Source: UBA2040 sp041674745 (GTDB lineage Bacteria; Bacteroidota; Bacteroidia; Flavobacteriales_D; Crocinitomicaceae). Taken from it: a stretch of 64,000 bases of DNA. This document shows positions 1-8,201 of this stretch, piece by piece. The stretch spans positions 67,088 through 131,087 of the forward strand of contig JBAYVD010000011.1 of NCBI GenBank assembly GCA_041674745.1, given 5' to 3'. The translations under genes were made by a program, and so were the position numbers. The notes under the pieces are model-generated. The model was given only the letters and a program-made list of their open reading frames with translations, did not search any database and was not told the origin of the DNA. Position 1 is the first letter of the stretch. Each line of letters opens with the position of its first letter.

Positions 1-1618
1 TAGTCGCCCCCACTTCTATCCAAATGGTATCCGAAGTATTGCTGCATCCAATCGAATTATCGGCCGTCATTACAACCTGGTAGACACCTGGATTTGAGTA
101 AACATGTATATTCGGAGCAGAGGCGGAAGAAAAATTGGCAAAAGTACCATCTCCATATTCATAATGATAATTTGTAATGGGAAAATCGGATAAGGTTGAA
201 TCCGAAAAAGTGACTGTAAGTGGGGCACATCCGTGATATTTATCAGGCATAAATCGCGCACCTACCCAATGTATGGTATCTGTAAAAAAGGTAGTATCAA
301 TACAACCACCGGATGTGGTGAAAACTAAAAATCCATACACATATCTCGGTCTGCGTTTTTTGTATGCGGTGTCCTGAATATGGTAAATAATCGTAGGGTT
401 GGCCAAAGAGGAAATCTGCCCATCTTCAAAATGCCAATCATAGTTAACAATATTCGAGGTTGTATTCACTGAATAATTGAAAACAGCATGGGTATCACAC
501 TGTCCATAAGGCAATCCGGAAACAATAACAGTGGGATCTTCCACAAAAATCGTCCGAATGGTATCGTCATTGCAAAGTCCGCCGGGAGATAATATGGTCA
601 TTTGAACATTCACTGGACCGGCAACGGAAAAAGCATTGAGCAATGAATTTAAATTGGAAGTAGGAAATTCGGCATTCGGACCAAATGACCAAGAAACTGA
701 GCCTGCGGAAGTAGATGAATTTTCGAAAAAGACAAAATCATTAATACACACTGTATCCGGTGAATCAAAAGAAGCGGTCGGACCTCCTACCGTTATGGGC
801 TTCGTCACCGTTTTTACGCAATTATTGGTATCCGTGATAATCAATTCCACATTCACGGTTCCAAGTGCTGTATAAGTTTGAGAAGGCGGGTTAACAGCTG
901 TTGACGTTGCTGAGTTCCCCATATCCCACTGATAGGTCAAGGGCAATGTGCTGATAGAAGTGTTCGTAAAAACAACATTCAAGGGTGAGGTACACGAAAA
1001 CGCAGGTGATGGTGAAGTTGAAAAATTGGCTACTGGATTGGAAACACCTACGAACGAATTAAAGGTTACCGTATTGTTGCAGGAAGGAGTATTAGTAATA
1101 ATACCAATGGACACATTGAAAATTCCTGGGGTATTGTAAACAAAATTTACATTTTGACCTGTCCCACTCGATCCCTCGCCATATGTCCAAGTATACGTTG
1201 TGACCGTGATTCCACTGGGCAGCGTAACATTGGTTTGAAAATTAACAGGCAATGGTAAACAACCTTTTGTATCTCCAATGGCTGTTATGGTTGGAATTGG
1301 CTTTGCATATACATTAATCGTTACCGTACCTACCACGGGTCCAGAAGCAGAGTTTTTAAATTCCACCACATAACTACCCGGATTGATAAAAGTATTGCTT
1401 GGGTTTTGAATGTTTGCACTTGCACCATCCATGAAATCCCAGTAAAAAGTGGATGAACCAGCTGGTGCTGTAAAATTTACGGTCAAAGGCACACAACCTT
1501 GAACAACATCCGCCGTTTGACTATAAACAAACGGAGCTAACAATAGGCTACAAATCGCAAATAATGGAGTTATACCAACTTTTAAAAGTGAAAAAAGTCT
1601 TTTTATAGTTCTAAGCAT
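1..1618 (-). CDS. PKD-repeat surface protein (3' end beyond window)
   Basis: An open frame runs on the minus strand from an ATG at 1618 to the left edge (about 539 codons with no stop), so only the N-terminal part is present. It begins with a signal peptide (MLRTIKRLFSLLK followed by a hydrophobic stretch ending near FVYSQ). The rest is a series of PKD-type domains, seen as repeated blocks such as STFYWDFMDG, TYTWTYGEGS, TYQWDMGNS, VSWSFGPNA, YDWHFEDGQ and YHYEYGDG, each followed by a V/Y-T or NPG-Y beta-strand pattern. Families of this build in Bacteroidota are exported by T9SS and usually end in a type A or type B sorting domain, which would lie outside the window. It is divergent from the T9SS-linked operon that starts at 1690. 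Function beyond cell-surface adhesion or matrix role cannot be told. Confidence 0.85.
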   Translation of the reverse strand, partial: MLRTIKRLFSLLKVGITPLFAICSLLLAPFVYSQTADVVQGCVPLTVNFTAPAGSSTFYWDFMDGASANIQNPSNTFINPGSYVVEFKNSASGPVVGTVTINVYAKPIPTITAIGDTKGCLPLPVNFQTNVTLPSGITVTTYTWTYGEGSSGTGQNVNFVYNTPGIFNVSIGIITNTPSCNNTVTFNSFVGVSNPVANFSTSPSPAFSCTSPLNVVFTNTSISTLPLTYQWDMGNSATSTAVNPPSQTYTALGTVNVELIITDTNNCVKTVTKPITVGGPTASFDSPDTVCINDFVFFENSSTSAGSVSWSFGPNAEFPTSNLNSLLNAFSVAGPVNVQMTILSPGGLCNDDTIRTIFVEDPTVIVSGLPYGQCDTHAVFNYSVNTTSNIVNYDWHFEDGQISSLANPTIIYHIQDTAYKKRRPRYVYGFLVFTTSGGCIDTTFFTDTIHWVGARFMPDKYHGCAPLTVTFSDSTLSDFPITNYHYEYGDGTFANFSSASAPNIHVYSNPGVYQVVMTADNSIGCSNTSDTIWIEVGAT

Positions 1619-1639
1619 GTTACCAAATTTACGTTTTTT

Positions 1640-1668
1640 TTGAATTACCTTTAATTTTAATAACTTTG
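1640..1668 (+). promoter_or_regulatory. Bacteroidota-type promoter
   Basis: TTG at 1640-1642, 18 bases, then TAACTTTG at 1661-1668, matching the TTG / TAnnTTTG consensus of the Bacteroidota primary sigma factor. It lies 21 bases before the ATG at 1690 and argues against the earlier TTG codon at 1666 as the start. Confidence 0.7.
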
Positions 1669-1689
1669 AGTTCCACCACCTTTAAACGT

Positions 1690-2454
1690 ATGAAAATAAC
1701 TTTTTCCATTTTGATGGTTTTATTTTTCTCTAATCAACTAAGCGCACAAACTCGCGATAGGTTGCCTTGTGTTGACAAAGAATTTTCGGTAGTTGCACAT
1801 TTGTTCAAAGACTCCATCGGAAATTTCAACATTACTGAGACAGAAATAAATAACTTGTTCAATGCTGTAAATGGTGACTTCGCTCCTATTTGCGTTTCCT
1901 TTAAGGTGTGTGAGTTTCAATACCACGACAATTGGGAATACAGTGTTCACAATGCTGATCAAGAATGGGGCGAATTGCAGAATTTATACCATGTAAAAAA
2001 TAGAATCAATTTCTTTTATGTCGACACCATAAAAATTCCATTGAATGCTTGTGGATATGCTGGTTTGGGAGCAATTGGTGATTTTTACAGCAGTGGTATC
2101 GTGATTCAAATTGGGTGCGGAACAAAAACGCATTCACATGAATTAGGTCATTATTTTAGTTTAGAACACACCTTTGAAGATTTCGGTACAACAGAATTGG
2201 TCAATGGCGCTAATTGCTTAACGGCTGCCGATGGCATTTGTGATACTCCTGCCGATCCTTTCATCAAAGGTTCCGACATGTCAATTTGGTTGGATGGATG
2301 CAGATTTATCTATACAGGATTAGACGCGAATGGAGAATTTTATGACCCCATCGTTGGTAACATCATGTCCTATTATCCTTGCAGTTGTGGCTTCACGGAT
2401 GATCAATTTCATCAAATGGCCACGCATTATTTGAACAATATTGGAATGTGGTAA
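1690..2454 (+). CDS. Secreted M43-like (pappalysin-type) zinc metalloprotease
   Basis: Predicted secreted peptidase. The N-terminus MKITFSILMVLFFSNQLSAQ is a signal peptide; I start at ATG 1690 because the only earlier in-frame start (TTG 1666) overlaps the promoter -7 box. The zinc motif HELGHYFSLEH (about residues 150-160) fits the metzincin pattern HExxHxxGxxH except that the usual Gly is Ser. Downstream, GNIMSYYPC followed by FTDDQFHQM matches the Met-turn region of M43 family enzymes. Length, about 254 residues, is that of a bare catalytic domain with no T9SS sorting tail, so it may be periplasmic or lipoprotein-independent. It is the first gene of a tight operon: 3 bases separate it from the PorP/SprF gene. 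Substrate unknown. Confidence 0.75.
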   Translation: MKITFSILMVLFFSNQLSAQTRDRLPCVDKEFSVVAHLFKDSIGNFNITETEINNLFNAVNGDFAPICVSFKVCEFQYHDNWEYSVHNADQEWGELQNLYHVKNRINFFYVDTIKIPLNACGYAGLGAIGDFYSSGIVIQIGCGTKTHSHELGHYFSLEHTFEDFGTTELVNGANCLTAADGICDTPADPFIKGSDMSIWLDGCRFIYTGLDANGEFYDPIVGNIMSYYPCSCGFTDDQFHQMATHYLNNIGMW

Positions 2455-2457
2455 TTC

Positions 2458-3465
2458 ATGCATAAAAGAATACTATATCTTATCCTACTTACTTGGTCTG
2501 GCATTGCATTCAGTCAGGACATTCATTTGTCACAATTTTACACAGCTGATCAATTTCTAAATCCTGCCATGATGGGTCGTCATGATGGAGAATGGCGTTT
2601 TTCGGCCAATTATAGAAATCAATGGCGTCAAATCAACGGTGCACCACTAGCCACGGGTTTGGTTAGTTTCGACAAGAAATTGCATTACTACAACAAAGAA
2701 ATCAGCGGCGGAATCTATTACGCGCGCGATCAATTTTCTGGTTTTCAAACCATCACAAATAAAATTTATTTAACAGGTGCTTACGGTGTCGATTGGTTGA
2801 AATGCAACTGGCGTGGAGGCATTCAAATGGGATTGGTAACGAATAGCACGGATTTATCGACACAAACCTTTCCAACTCAATGGGATTATCCCAATGGCCA
2901 ATTCGACCAAAGCATTTACAATGGAGAAGAAAATATTCGTCCATCACAAATGTATGTGGATGTCAATATTGGTGGCGTTTGGTCGAAAAAATTCAAACGA
3001 TTCAATCTAGTTTCCGGAATTGCTGCGAATCATGTCAATCGACCAAAAGACACTTATTTTAGTCAAGTTTTTGAACGCCGCAAAATGCGGGGTGTTTTTC
3101 ATACCATGGTAGAAATTCCTTTGAATCTAAAATTGCAATTGGAACCCAAACTCATGTGGATGTGGACCACCAAAGCCAACGATATGCTTCTAGGCTCGAA
3201 TCTACGTTATAAAACAGAAAACAAAACCATTCCGGCTATTTATGGAGGTGTTTTCTATCGACATGGTATCAAACGAACTTTTGACGCGGTTTACCCCGTT
3301 TTTGGTCTGGTTTACAAGCGTTTTGACATCGGTGTTAGTTACGATGTAAATGTTTCAGCCCTTAGCAAAGGAATCAAACGCGTTAAAACAATTGAATTTT
3401 CACTAATCTATACAGCACCTAGCAACAAGGTGAAATATAAAATCATTCCTTGTGATCGCTACTAA
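2458..3465 (+). CDS. PorP/SprF family T9SS-associated outer membrane protein
   Basis: 335 residues with a signal peptide ending in AFSQ, then the family hallmark DIHLSQFYTADQFLNPAMMG, and alternating beta-strand sequence to the C-terminus (for example FSLIYTAPSNK). PorP/SprF proteins are outer-membrane beta-barrels; some are T9SS components and others are partners needed to attach particular large adhesins (SprF for SprB). Bacteroidota genomes carry many paralogues, usually next to a PorE-like gene or a giant surface protein, as here. Directly follows the M43-like protease (3-base gap) and overlaps the next gene by 14 bases, indicating one transcript. Assignment to the family is secure; which cargo it serves is not. 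Confidence 0.88.
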   Translation: MHKRILYLILLTWSGIAFSQDIHLSQFYTADQFLNPAMMGRHDGEWRFSANYRNQWRQINGAPLATGLVSFDKKLHYYNKEISGGIYYARDQFSGFQTITNKIYLTGAYGVDWLKCNWRGGIQMGLVTNSTDLSTQTFPTQWDYPNGQFDQSIYNGEENIRPSQMYVDVNIGGVWSKKFKRFNLVSGIAANHVNRPKDTYFSQVFERRKMRGVFHTMVEIPLNLKLQLEPKLMWMWTTKANDMLLGSNLRYKTENKTIPAIYGGVFYRHGIKRTFDAVYPVFGLVYKRFDIGVSYDVNVSALSKGIKRVKTIEFSLIYTAPSNKVKYKIIPCDRY

Positions 3466-5512
3466 TTCTTTTTATCGGTGGACGCTAATTTTTGGTGCCA
3501 TTTTCCTTTCATTTTGTTCTTTGAGTCAAGAAGTGGATGCCGTGGAACTTTTACAAAAAAAAGACGGTAGAACGTGGCGCTTAGCTATGGAAGCAAAGAG
3601 AACGCACAATTTGTACTTGGCTCAAAATTATTTGGAGCAATTGTACGCCAAAGACAGCACTCAATTGCACGTTGTAGAAGAATTGGCTGCTATTTATCGG
3701 TTGACACACAACTACATCAAAACAGAAAAATTTTACACCAAAATATTGGATAGCAAAAAAGAAAACAAACATGCGGAAGCTCTTTTTTATCTTGGACAAG
3801 CCCAAAAAAATAATGGAAAATACCCAGAAGCTATTGAATCTTTCAATCAATTTAAAAAGCATTCTTCTGGTTTAGGCAACAGAACTTTGAGTAAATTGTA
3901 TAAAACAGAACTCGAGGGTTGCTCAATGGCTATTGCCTACAAAGACAGTATTGAAAATGCCGTTGTAAGGAATTTAGGGGACAAAGTAAACAAACGCCAC
4001 ATCGATTTTTCGCCTATTCCAATTGGGGACAATGAATTAATTTTTGGCAGTTACAACGAATCCAAAGAGCGGGTCTATGAATTAATTGACTCCCTACCAT
4101 TGGATGTTTTAAAAAGACAATTTTACCTTGCAGAGAAAAAAGACACGATTTGGACGAAAAAAGGCGCTCTACCCGGTCCTTTCAATGACCCAAACATGGA
4201 TATTGCCAATGGCTGTTATTCGCTGGATGGCACCCGTTTTTATTTCACGAAATGTCAAGAAAATTGGCAATACAACATCATTTGCTCCATCTACGAGTCG
4301 CGATTGAGCAATGGGAAATGGAGTACGCCCGAAATGCTGCCTGAATTAGTGAATTCTCCAGATTTTACCACTACGCACCCAACTATGGGACGAGAAACCA
4401 AGCGCAACATGGAGGTGCTCTATTTTGTTTCCGATCGAGAAGGAACTAAAGGGGGAATGGATATTTGGTATGCCGAATTCGATCCTCGCAAAAAAGCCTT
4501 TAAAAAAGCTAAAAATGCCGGATCAAAATTGAACACCATTGGTGATGAGCTCACCCCATTTTATGATTTAGCGAGCAAAACCATGTACTTCAGCACCAAT
4601 GGTCGTCCAAATTTCGGTGGTCTGGACATCTACTCGATGGTGGGTGAAACCAGCAAATGGGAAAATCCTAAAAATGCAGGAGGTCAAATCAATTCATCCG
4701 CTGATGATTTGGATTTTGCTTTGAAACCGTCCAACCGTGGTGGCTTTTTTGTTAGTAACCGCCTTGGTGGCATGTCTCTTTATCATCCGACTTGTTGCGA
4801 TGACATTTATGAATTTCAATATACCAAATTCATTAGTATAGAAGTCGATGTGGATGTAACAGATGTGGAAACGGTCCGCTTGTGTAAAAATGGCCCAGTG
4901 TATGTCGATCTGTATTTGGTGGATGAAGAGGGTCGTTTGTTGATTGAAGAAAAACGCAATATTTGTGACAATGCTCGATTCAATTTGCGACCCAATCAAA
5001 CTTATGTTTTGGTCGGGAAGCAAGAAGGTTATTTCCCCAGCGAAAAAATGCTGAGCACAAGTTACATTTCAACATCGACCGTGTTAAAGGAAAAATTGGT
5101 ATTGGAAAAACAACCGTTGGAGCCGATGATTTTGGCCAATATCCGTTATGAATTTGATAGTCCCAACTTAACAAAAGAGTCAAAAAACATTTTGGATACC
5201 ACGTTGCTTTTGATCATGAACAAGTACCCCAATACCAAAATTGAAATCATGGCGCACACCGATAGCAAAGGATCTGACGAATACAACCTGAAACTTTCTC
5301 AAAAACGTGCCGAAAGCGTGGTGCAATACCTCATCAAACAAGGAATTGACAAAAATAGATTGTCAGCAAAAGGGTACGGAGAAACATTGCCCATTGCGCC
5401 CAATGAAAATCCAGATGGCTCAGACAATCCAGCTGGTCGCGAGAAAAACCGGCGAACGGAATTCAAAATCATAGGCGAAGTAGAGCAAGAAATCATAGAA
5501 TACGAAGATTAA
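3452..5512 (+). CDS. PorE-like protein: TPR, PD40/WD40-like and OmpA peptidoglycan-binding domains
   Basis: 686 residues. Order of domains: hydrophobic export signal (residues about 9-26), TPR-like helices (about 30-165, e.g. ALFYLGQAQKNNGKYPEAIE), a PD40/WD40-like beta-propeller (about 180-440, with repeated GxxDIY/DIWY motifs such as GGMDIWYAEF and GGLDIYSM), a small beta domain (about 455-555) and a C-terminal OmpA-like domain (about 560-680; ANIRYEFDS, AHTDSKGSDEYNLKLSQKRA, GYGE, NRRTEF). This architecture is that of PorE and its paralogues, which tie T9SS complexes to peptidoglycan. Start is GTG 3452, inside the end of the sprF-like gene; no ATG upstream of the signal peptide exists in frame. 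Translational coupling is likely. Confidence 0.85.
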   Translation: MIATNSFYRWTLIFGAIFLSFCSLSQEVDAVELLQKKDGRTWRLAMEAKRTHNLYLAQNYLEQLYAKDSTQLHVVEELAAIYRLTHNYIKTEKFYTKILDSKKENKHAEALFYLGQAQKNNGKYPEAIESFNQFKKHSSGLGNRTLSKLYKTELEGCSMAIAYKDSIENAVVRNLGDKVNKRHIDFSPIPIGDNELIFGSYNESKERVYELIDSLPLDVLKRQFYLAEKKDTIWTKKGALPGPFNDPNMDIANGCYSLDGTRFYFTKCQENWQYNIICSIYESRLSNGKWSTPEMLPELVNSPDFTTTHPTMGRETKRNMEVLYFVSDREGTKGGMDIWYAEFDPRKKAFKKAKNAGSKLNTIGDELTPFYDLASKTMYFSTNGRPNFGGLDIYSMVGETSKWENPKNAGGQINSSADDLDFALKPSNRGGFFVSNRLGGMSLYHPTCCDDIYEFQYTKFISIEVDVDVTDVETVRLCKNGPVYVDLYLVDEEGRLLIEEKRNICDNARFNLRPNQTYVLVGKQEGYFPSEKMLSTSYISTSTVLKEKLVLEKQPLEPMILANIRYEFDSPNLTKESKNILDTTLLLIMNKYPNTKIEIMAHTDSKGSDEYNLKLSQKRAESVVQYLIKQGIDKNRLSAKGYGETLPIAPNENPDGSDNPAGREKNRRTEFKIIGEVEQEIIEYED

Positions 5513-5589
5513 AAATTGAACCAAGAATTAAATTTTTAACAGATTCGAGTCAATTCATAAATTGATTCAACATTAAATTGATTTTTCCG

Positions 5590-5618
5590 TTGCCAATCCA
5601 AAAGGGCGCTTAAATTTG
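5590..5618 (+). promoter_or_regulatory. Promoter of sdaA
   Basis: TTG 5590-5592, 18 bases, TAAATTTG 5611-5618; the ATG follows 17 bases after the -7 box. Matches the Bacteroidota consensus. Confidence 0.65.
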
Positions 5619-5634
5619 TGTAAAACTTGTTTCC

Positions 5635-7059
5635 ATGGAATGCATAAGCGTTTTTGATATGTTAAAAATTGGTGTTGGACCATCCAGTTCTCACACGCTG
5701 GGACCTTGGCGCGCAGCATTGCGCTTTTTGGACCAATTGGCATTAAAAACAGATATTTCCACTTTGAAAAGCATCAAAGTAGATTTGTATGGCTCTTTGT
5801 CCTTGACAGGAAAAGGTCACGCAACGGATATTGCGGTGGTGATGGGATTGTGTGGCAATGACCCTACTTCCTACCCTGTAGAAAATATGCAAGGAGACAT
5901 CGATCGAATTAAAAAAGAAAAACAACTGACACTCAACAATACTTCCTATGCGAATTTTGACTGGGAAACGGATATTGTTTTTCATCGAGAATTTCTGCCG
6001 TTTCATCCCAATGCGTTGATTTTTACCGCGGAATTTACCAAAGGCAAGAACTTAGAAGAAACCTATTACTCCATTGGTGGTGGTTTTGTAGTGCAAGAAG
6101 ATAGAAAACGATCCAAGAAAAAGGATGAAATTTTTGCGACCTATCCCTACCCGATCGAAAAAGGAGATGAACTTTTGGCTTTTTGCGCTGCCGAAAACAA
6201 GAAAATACACGAAATTGTCTTGGCCAACGAACTATCGGTTCGCTCTCAAGAAGAAATTGACAAAGGTTTGCAATCCATTTGGGATGTCATGCTCGATTCC
6301 ATGTATACGGGTTGTCATACCGAAGGAATATTGCCGGGTGGATTAAATGTCACTCGTCGCGCTTATGCGATGCACGAAAAATTAATTGGTGACCGAAGCT
6401 ATACTTCTCATACAGAATGGGTGGCTAGTATTCGAAATACAACCGTGGCTTTTCGAGAAATTTTAAAATGGGTTTCCTGTTATGCGCTAGCTGTGAACGA
6501 GGTAAATGCTTCATTGGGACGTATTGTTACCGCTCCTACCAATGGAAGTGCAGGAGTCATCCCGGCCGTATTGATGTATTATCTTACCATTGAAAATCAC
6601 AAAGCTGGTTTTGAACACATCAAAGAGTTTTTATTGGTCGCGGGTGAAATCGGTAGCATTTTCAAAAAAGGCGCTACTATTTCTGCCGCCATGGGTGGTT
6701 GTCAAGCGGAAATCGGCGTATCCTCTGCCATGGCTGCAGGAGCCTTGACTTCGCTTTTGGGTGGAACTCCTGGACAAGTTTTAATGGCCTCAGAAATTGC
6801 CATGGAGCATCATTTGGGACTTACCTGTGACCCAATTGGCGGTTTGGTTCAAATACCCTGTATTGAACGAAATGCCATGGGCGCAATAAAAGCAATCAAC
6901 GCAGCTGAATTGGCTTTGGATGGAGATGCGAGCAAAGCCAAAGTTTCACTCGACAATGTAGTTCAAACCATGTGGGAAACAGCACAAGACATGAATTCTA
7001 AGTACAAAGAAACCTCAGAAGGAGGATTGGCAGTGAACGTTGGGTTGGCCGATTGTTAG
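5635..7059 (+). CDS. sdaA: L-serine ammonia-lyase (single-chain, iron-sulfur type)
   Basis: Deaminates L-serine to pyruvate and ammonia using a catalytic [4Fe-4S] cluster; cytoplasmic. The 474 residues cover both the beta part (VGPSSSHTLGPWRA near the start) and the alpha part (TAPTNGSAGVIPAV, GATISAAMGGCQAEIG, CDPIGGLVQIPCIERN), the usual single-chain form. Cysteines in the GGCQAEIG and CDPIGG...PCIERN segments fit the expected cluster ligands. Monocistronic, with its own promoter. Full length and apparently intact; assignment is secure. Confidence 0.95.
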   Translation: MECISVFDMLKIGVGPSSSHTLGPWRAALRFLDQLALKTDISTLKSIKVDLYGSLSLTGKGHATDIAVVMGLCGNDPTSYPVENMQGDIDRIKKEKQLTLNNTSYANFDWETDIVFHREFLPFHPNALIFTAEFTKGKNLEETYYSIGGGFVVQEDRKRSKKKDEIFATYPYPIEKGDELLAFCAAENKKIHEIVLANELSVRSQEEIDKGLQSIWDVMLDSMYTGCHTEGILPGGLNVTRRAYAMHEKLIGDRSYTSHTEWVASIRNTTVAFREILKWVSCYALAVNEVNASLGRIVTAPTNGSAGVIPAVLMYYLTIENHKAGFEHIKEFLLVAGEIGSIFKKGATISAAMGGCQAEIGVSSAMAAGALTSLLGGTPGQVLMASEIAMEHHLGLTCDPIGGLVQIPCIERNAMGAIKAINAAELALDGDASKAKVSLDNVVQTMWETAQDMNSKYKETSEGGLAVNVGLADC

Positions 7060-7596
7060 TCTGGCTCATAAAGTTGAGACTTTTGTGCATCAATGGAGTT
7101 TGGTAGTATCATCAAAAATTAAGAATGGAAGCCAATTGTTGGAAAGAAATTAACGATTTAAATGAATAATCCGGTCTATCGTCTTGTTCTAGAAGAAAGT
7201 AATTTATTTACTTCTAATGAAAAGAAAAAACTATATAAATCACAAAATCAGCATTTTAATTGGTTTCTCCAATAATTAAAAGACCCCGTGATTTTCCCCA
7301 AAAACCCCGTTTTTATTCCCGTTTCACCTTTTTAGTGGGTTCAATTCATTAAATTTGATTTGTGTCGAAACAAGAATGGCAATTTTTCACTTGGGAGAGT
7401 GATTGGGAAAAGCCAAAAAAATTGTAGCTGCACTACTAATGATTAACTAAAAAGAAACCCTGTATTTCATTTGATTTGCAGGGTTTTTTTAGTTCAAATT
7501 CTGTGAAAAGTCTTTTTAACAAACCCTATTCTGATTTAAAATTCTGTATTATCTTGCAGTTGATTTAATAAAACCACAAACCACCCGCAATTAAGA
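7060..7596. other. Intergenic region, 537 bp, no convincing gene
   Basis: Contains one short ORF (7162-7275, 37 residues, MNNPVYRLVLEESN...) without recognisable similarity, an isolated TAAATTTG box at 7350-7357, and a clear intrinsic terminator at 7456-7490. The box and terminator could bracket a small RNA of about 125 nt. The terminator is too far from sdaA to be its obvious stop signal. Confidence 0.4.
7456..7490 (+). terminator. Intrinsic terminator
   Basis: AACCCTG (7456-7462) pairs with CAGGGTT (7479-7485), followed by a T run to 7490. Confidence 0.7.
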
Positions 7597-8127
7597 ATGA
7601 AAAGTAAACTTCTTTATTTATCGCTCATTGGTATTTTATCAAGCTGCTATTTGAAACAAAATTCTAAAAAAGTTTTTTATTCCTACAATCCCAAAGCGAA
7701 CGAAACGACCTTAACGATATCCCCGATTGGGAACATCCATATTCCAGGTAAATGGAAACGAACTGGGTACGATGAAAAAATGAAATCGTATTTATTTATA
7801 GATGATGAATACAACCGAATTGCCATTGCCAAAAACCGCCAAGCCGATTTTATCTTTGTTCGTCCAGCCATGACGGAAGAAATGTTTGTACTGGAATATT
7901 TTGCTTGGGAAACCAGACGTTCTGCAAGTCCAACCTTTCAAATGAAAAAGTTGCCTCATTTTGAAGGCGATAATTACCTTTTTTGGACGGCAAAAGGCAA
8001 AAATCTAGAAGCCATATATCTGTTTGGCGCCAAAAACAAAATTGCTTACAGCTTAGCCATTTATTCAGAAAATTGGGACTTTCAAGAAAATCTAGCTTTT
8101 TTGAAAAAATTATTTGACGACAATTGA
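7597..8127 (+). CDS. Hypothetical lipoprotein
   Basis: 176 residues beginning MKSKLLYLSLIGILSSCYLK; the LSSC lipobox predicts acylation at the Cys and anchoring in an envelope membrane. The remainder is a compact mixed domain with several aromatic residues (ILFVRPAMTEEMF, YLFGAKNKIAYSLAIY) that I do not recognise. It converges on the protease gene at 8202 and shares a hairpin terminator with it. No operon partner. Real gene by length, signal sequence and codon pattern; function unknown. Confidence 0.75.
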   Translation: MKSKLLYLSLIGILSSCYLKQNSKKVFYSYNPKANETTLTISPIGNIHIPGKWKRTGYDEKMKSYLFIDDEYNRIAIAKNRQADFIFVRPAMTEEMFVLEYFAWETRRSASPTFQMKKLPHFEGDNYLFWTAKGKNLEAIYLFGAKNKIAYSLAIYSENWDFQENLAFLKKLFDDN

Positions 8128-8151
8128 TTCAGCTAGTTGATTTAATCACAA

Positions 8152-8186
8152 AAAAAGGAGACTTGTAAAAACAAATCTCCTTTTAT
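8152..8186. terminator. Bidirectional terminator between convergent genes
   Basis: AAAAGGAGA and TCTCCTTTT form the stem around a 14-base loop, with A and T runs on the outer sides, so it can serve both the lipoprotein gene and the protease gene. Confidence 0.65.
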
Positions 8187-8201
8187 CTAAACTATTTTGG
8201 C

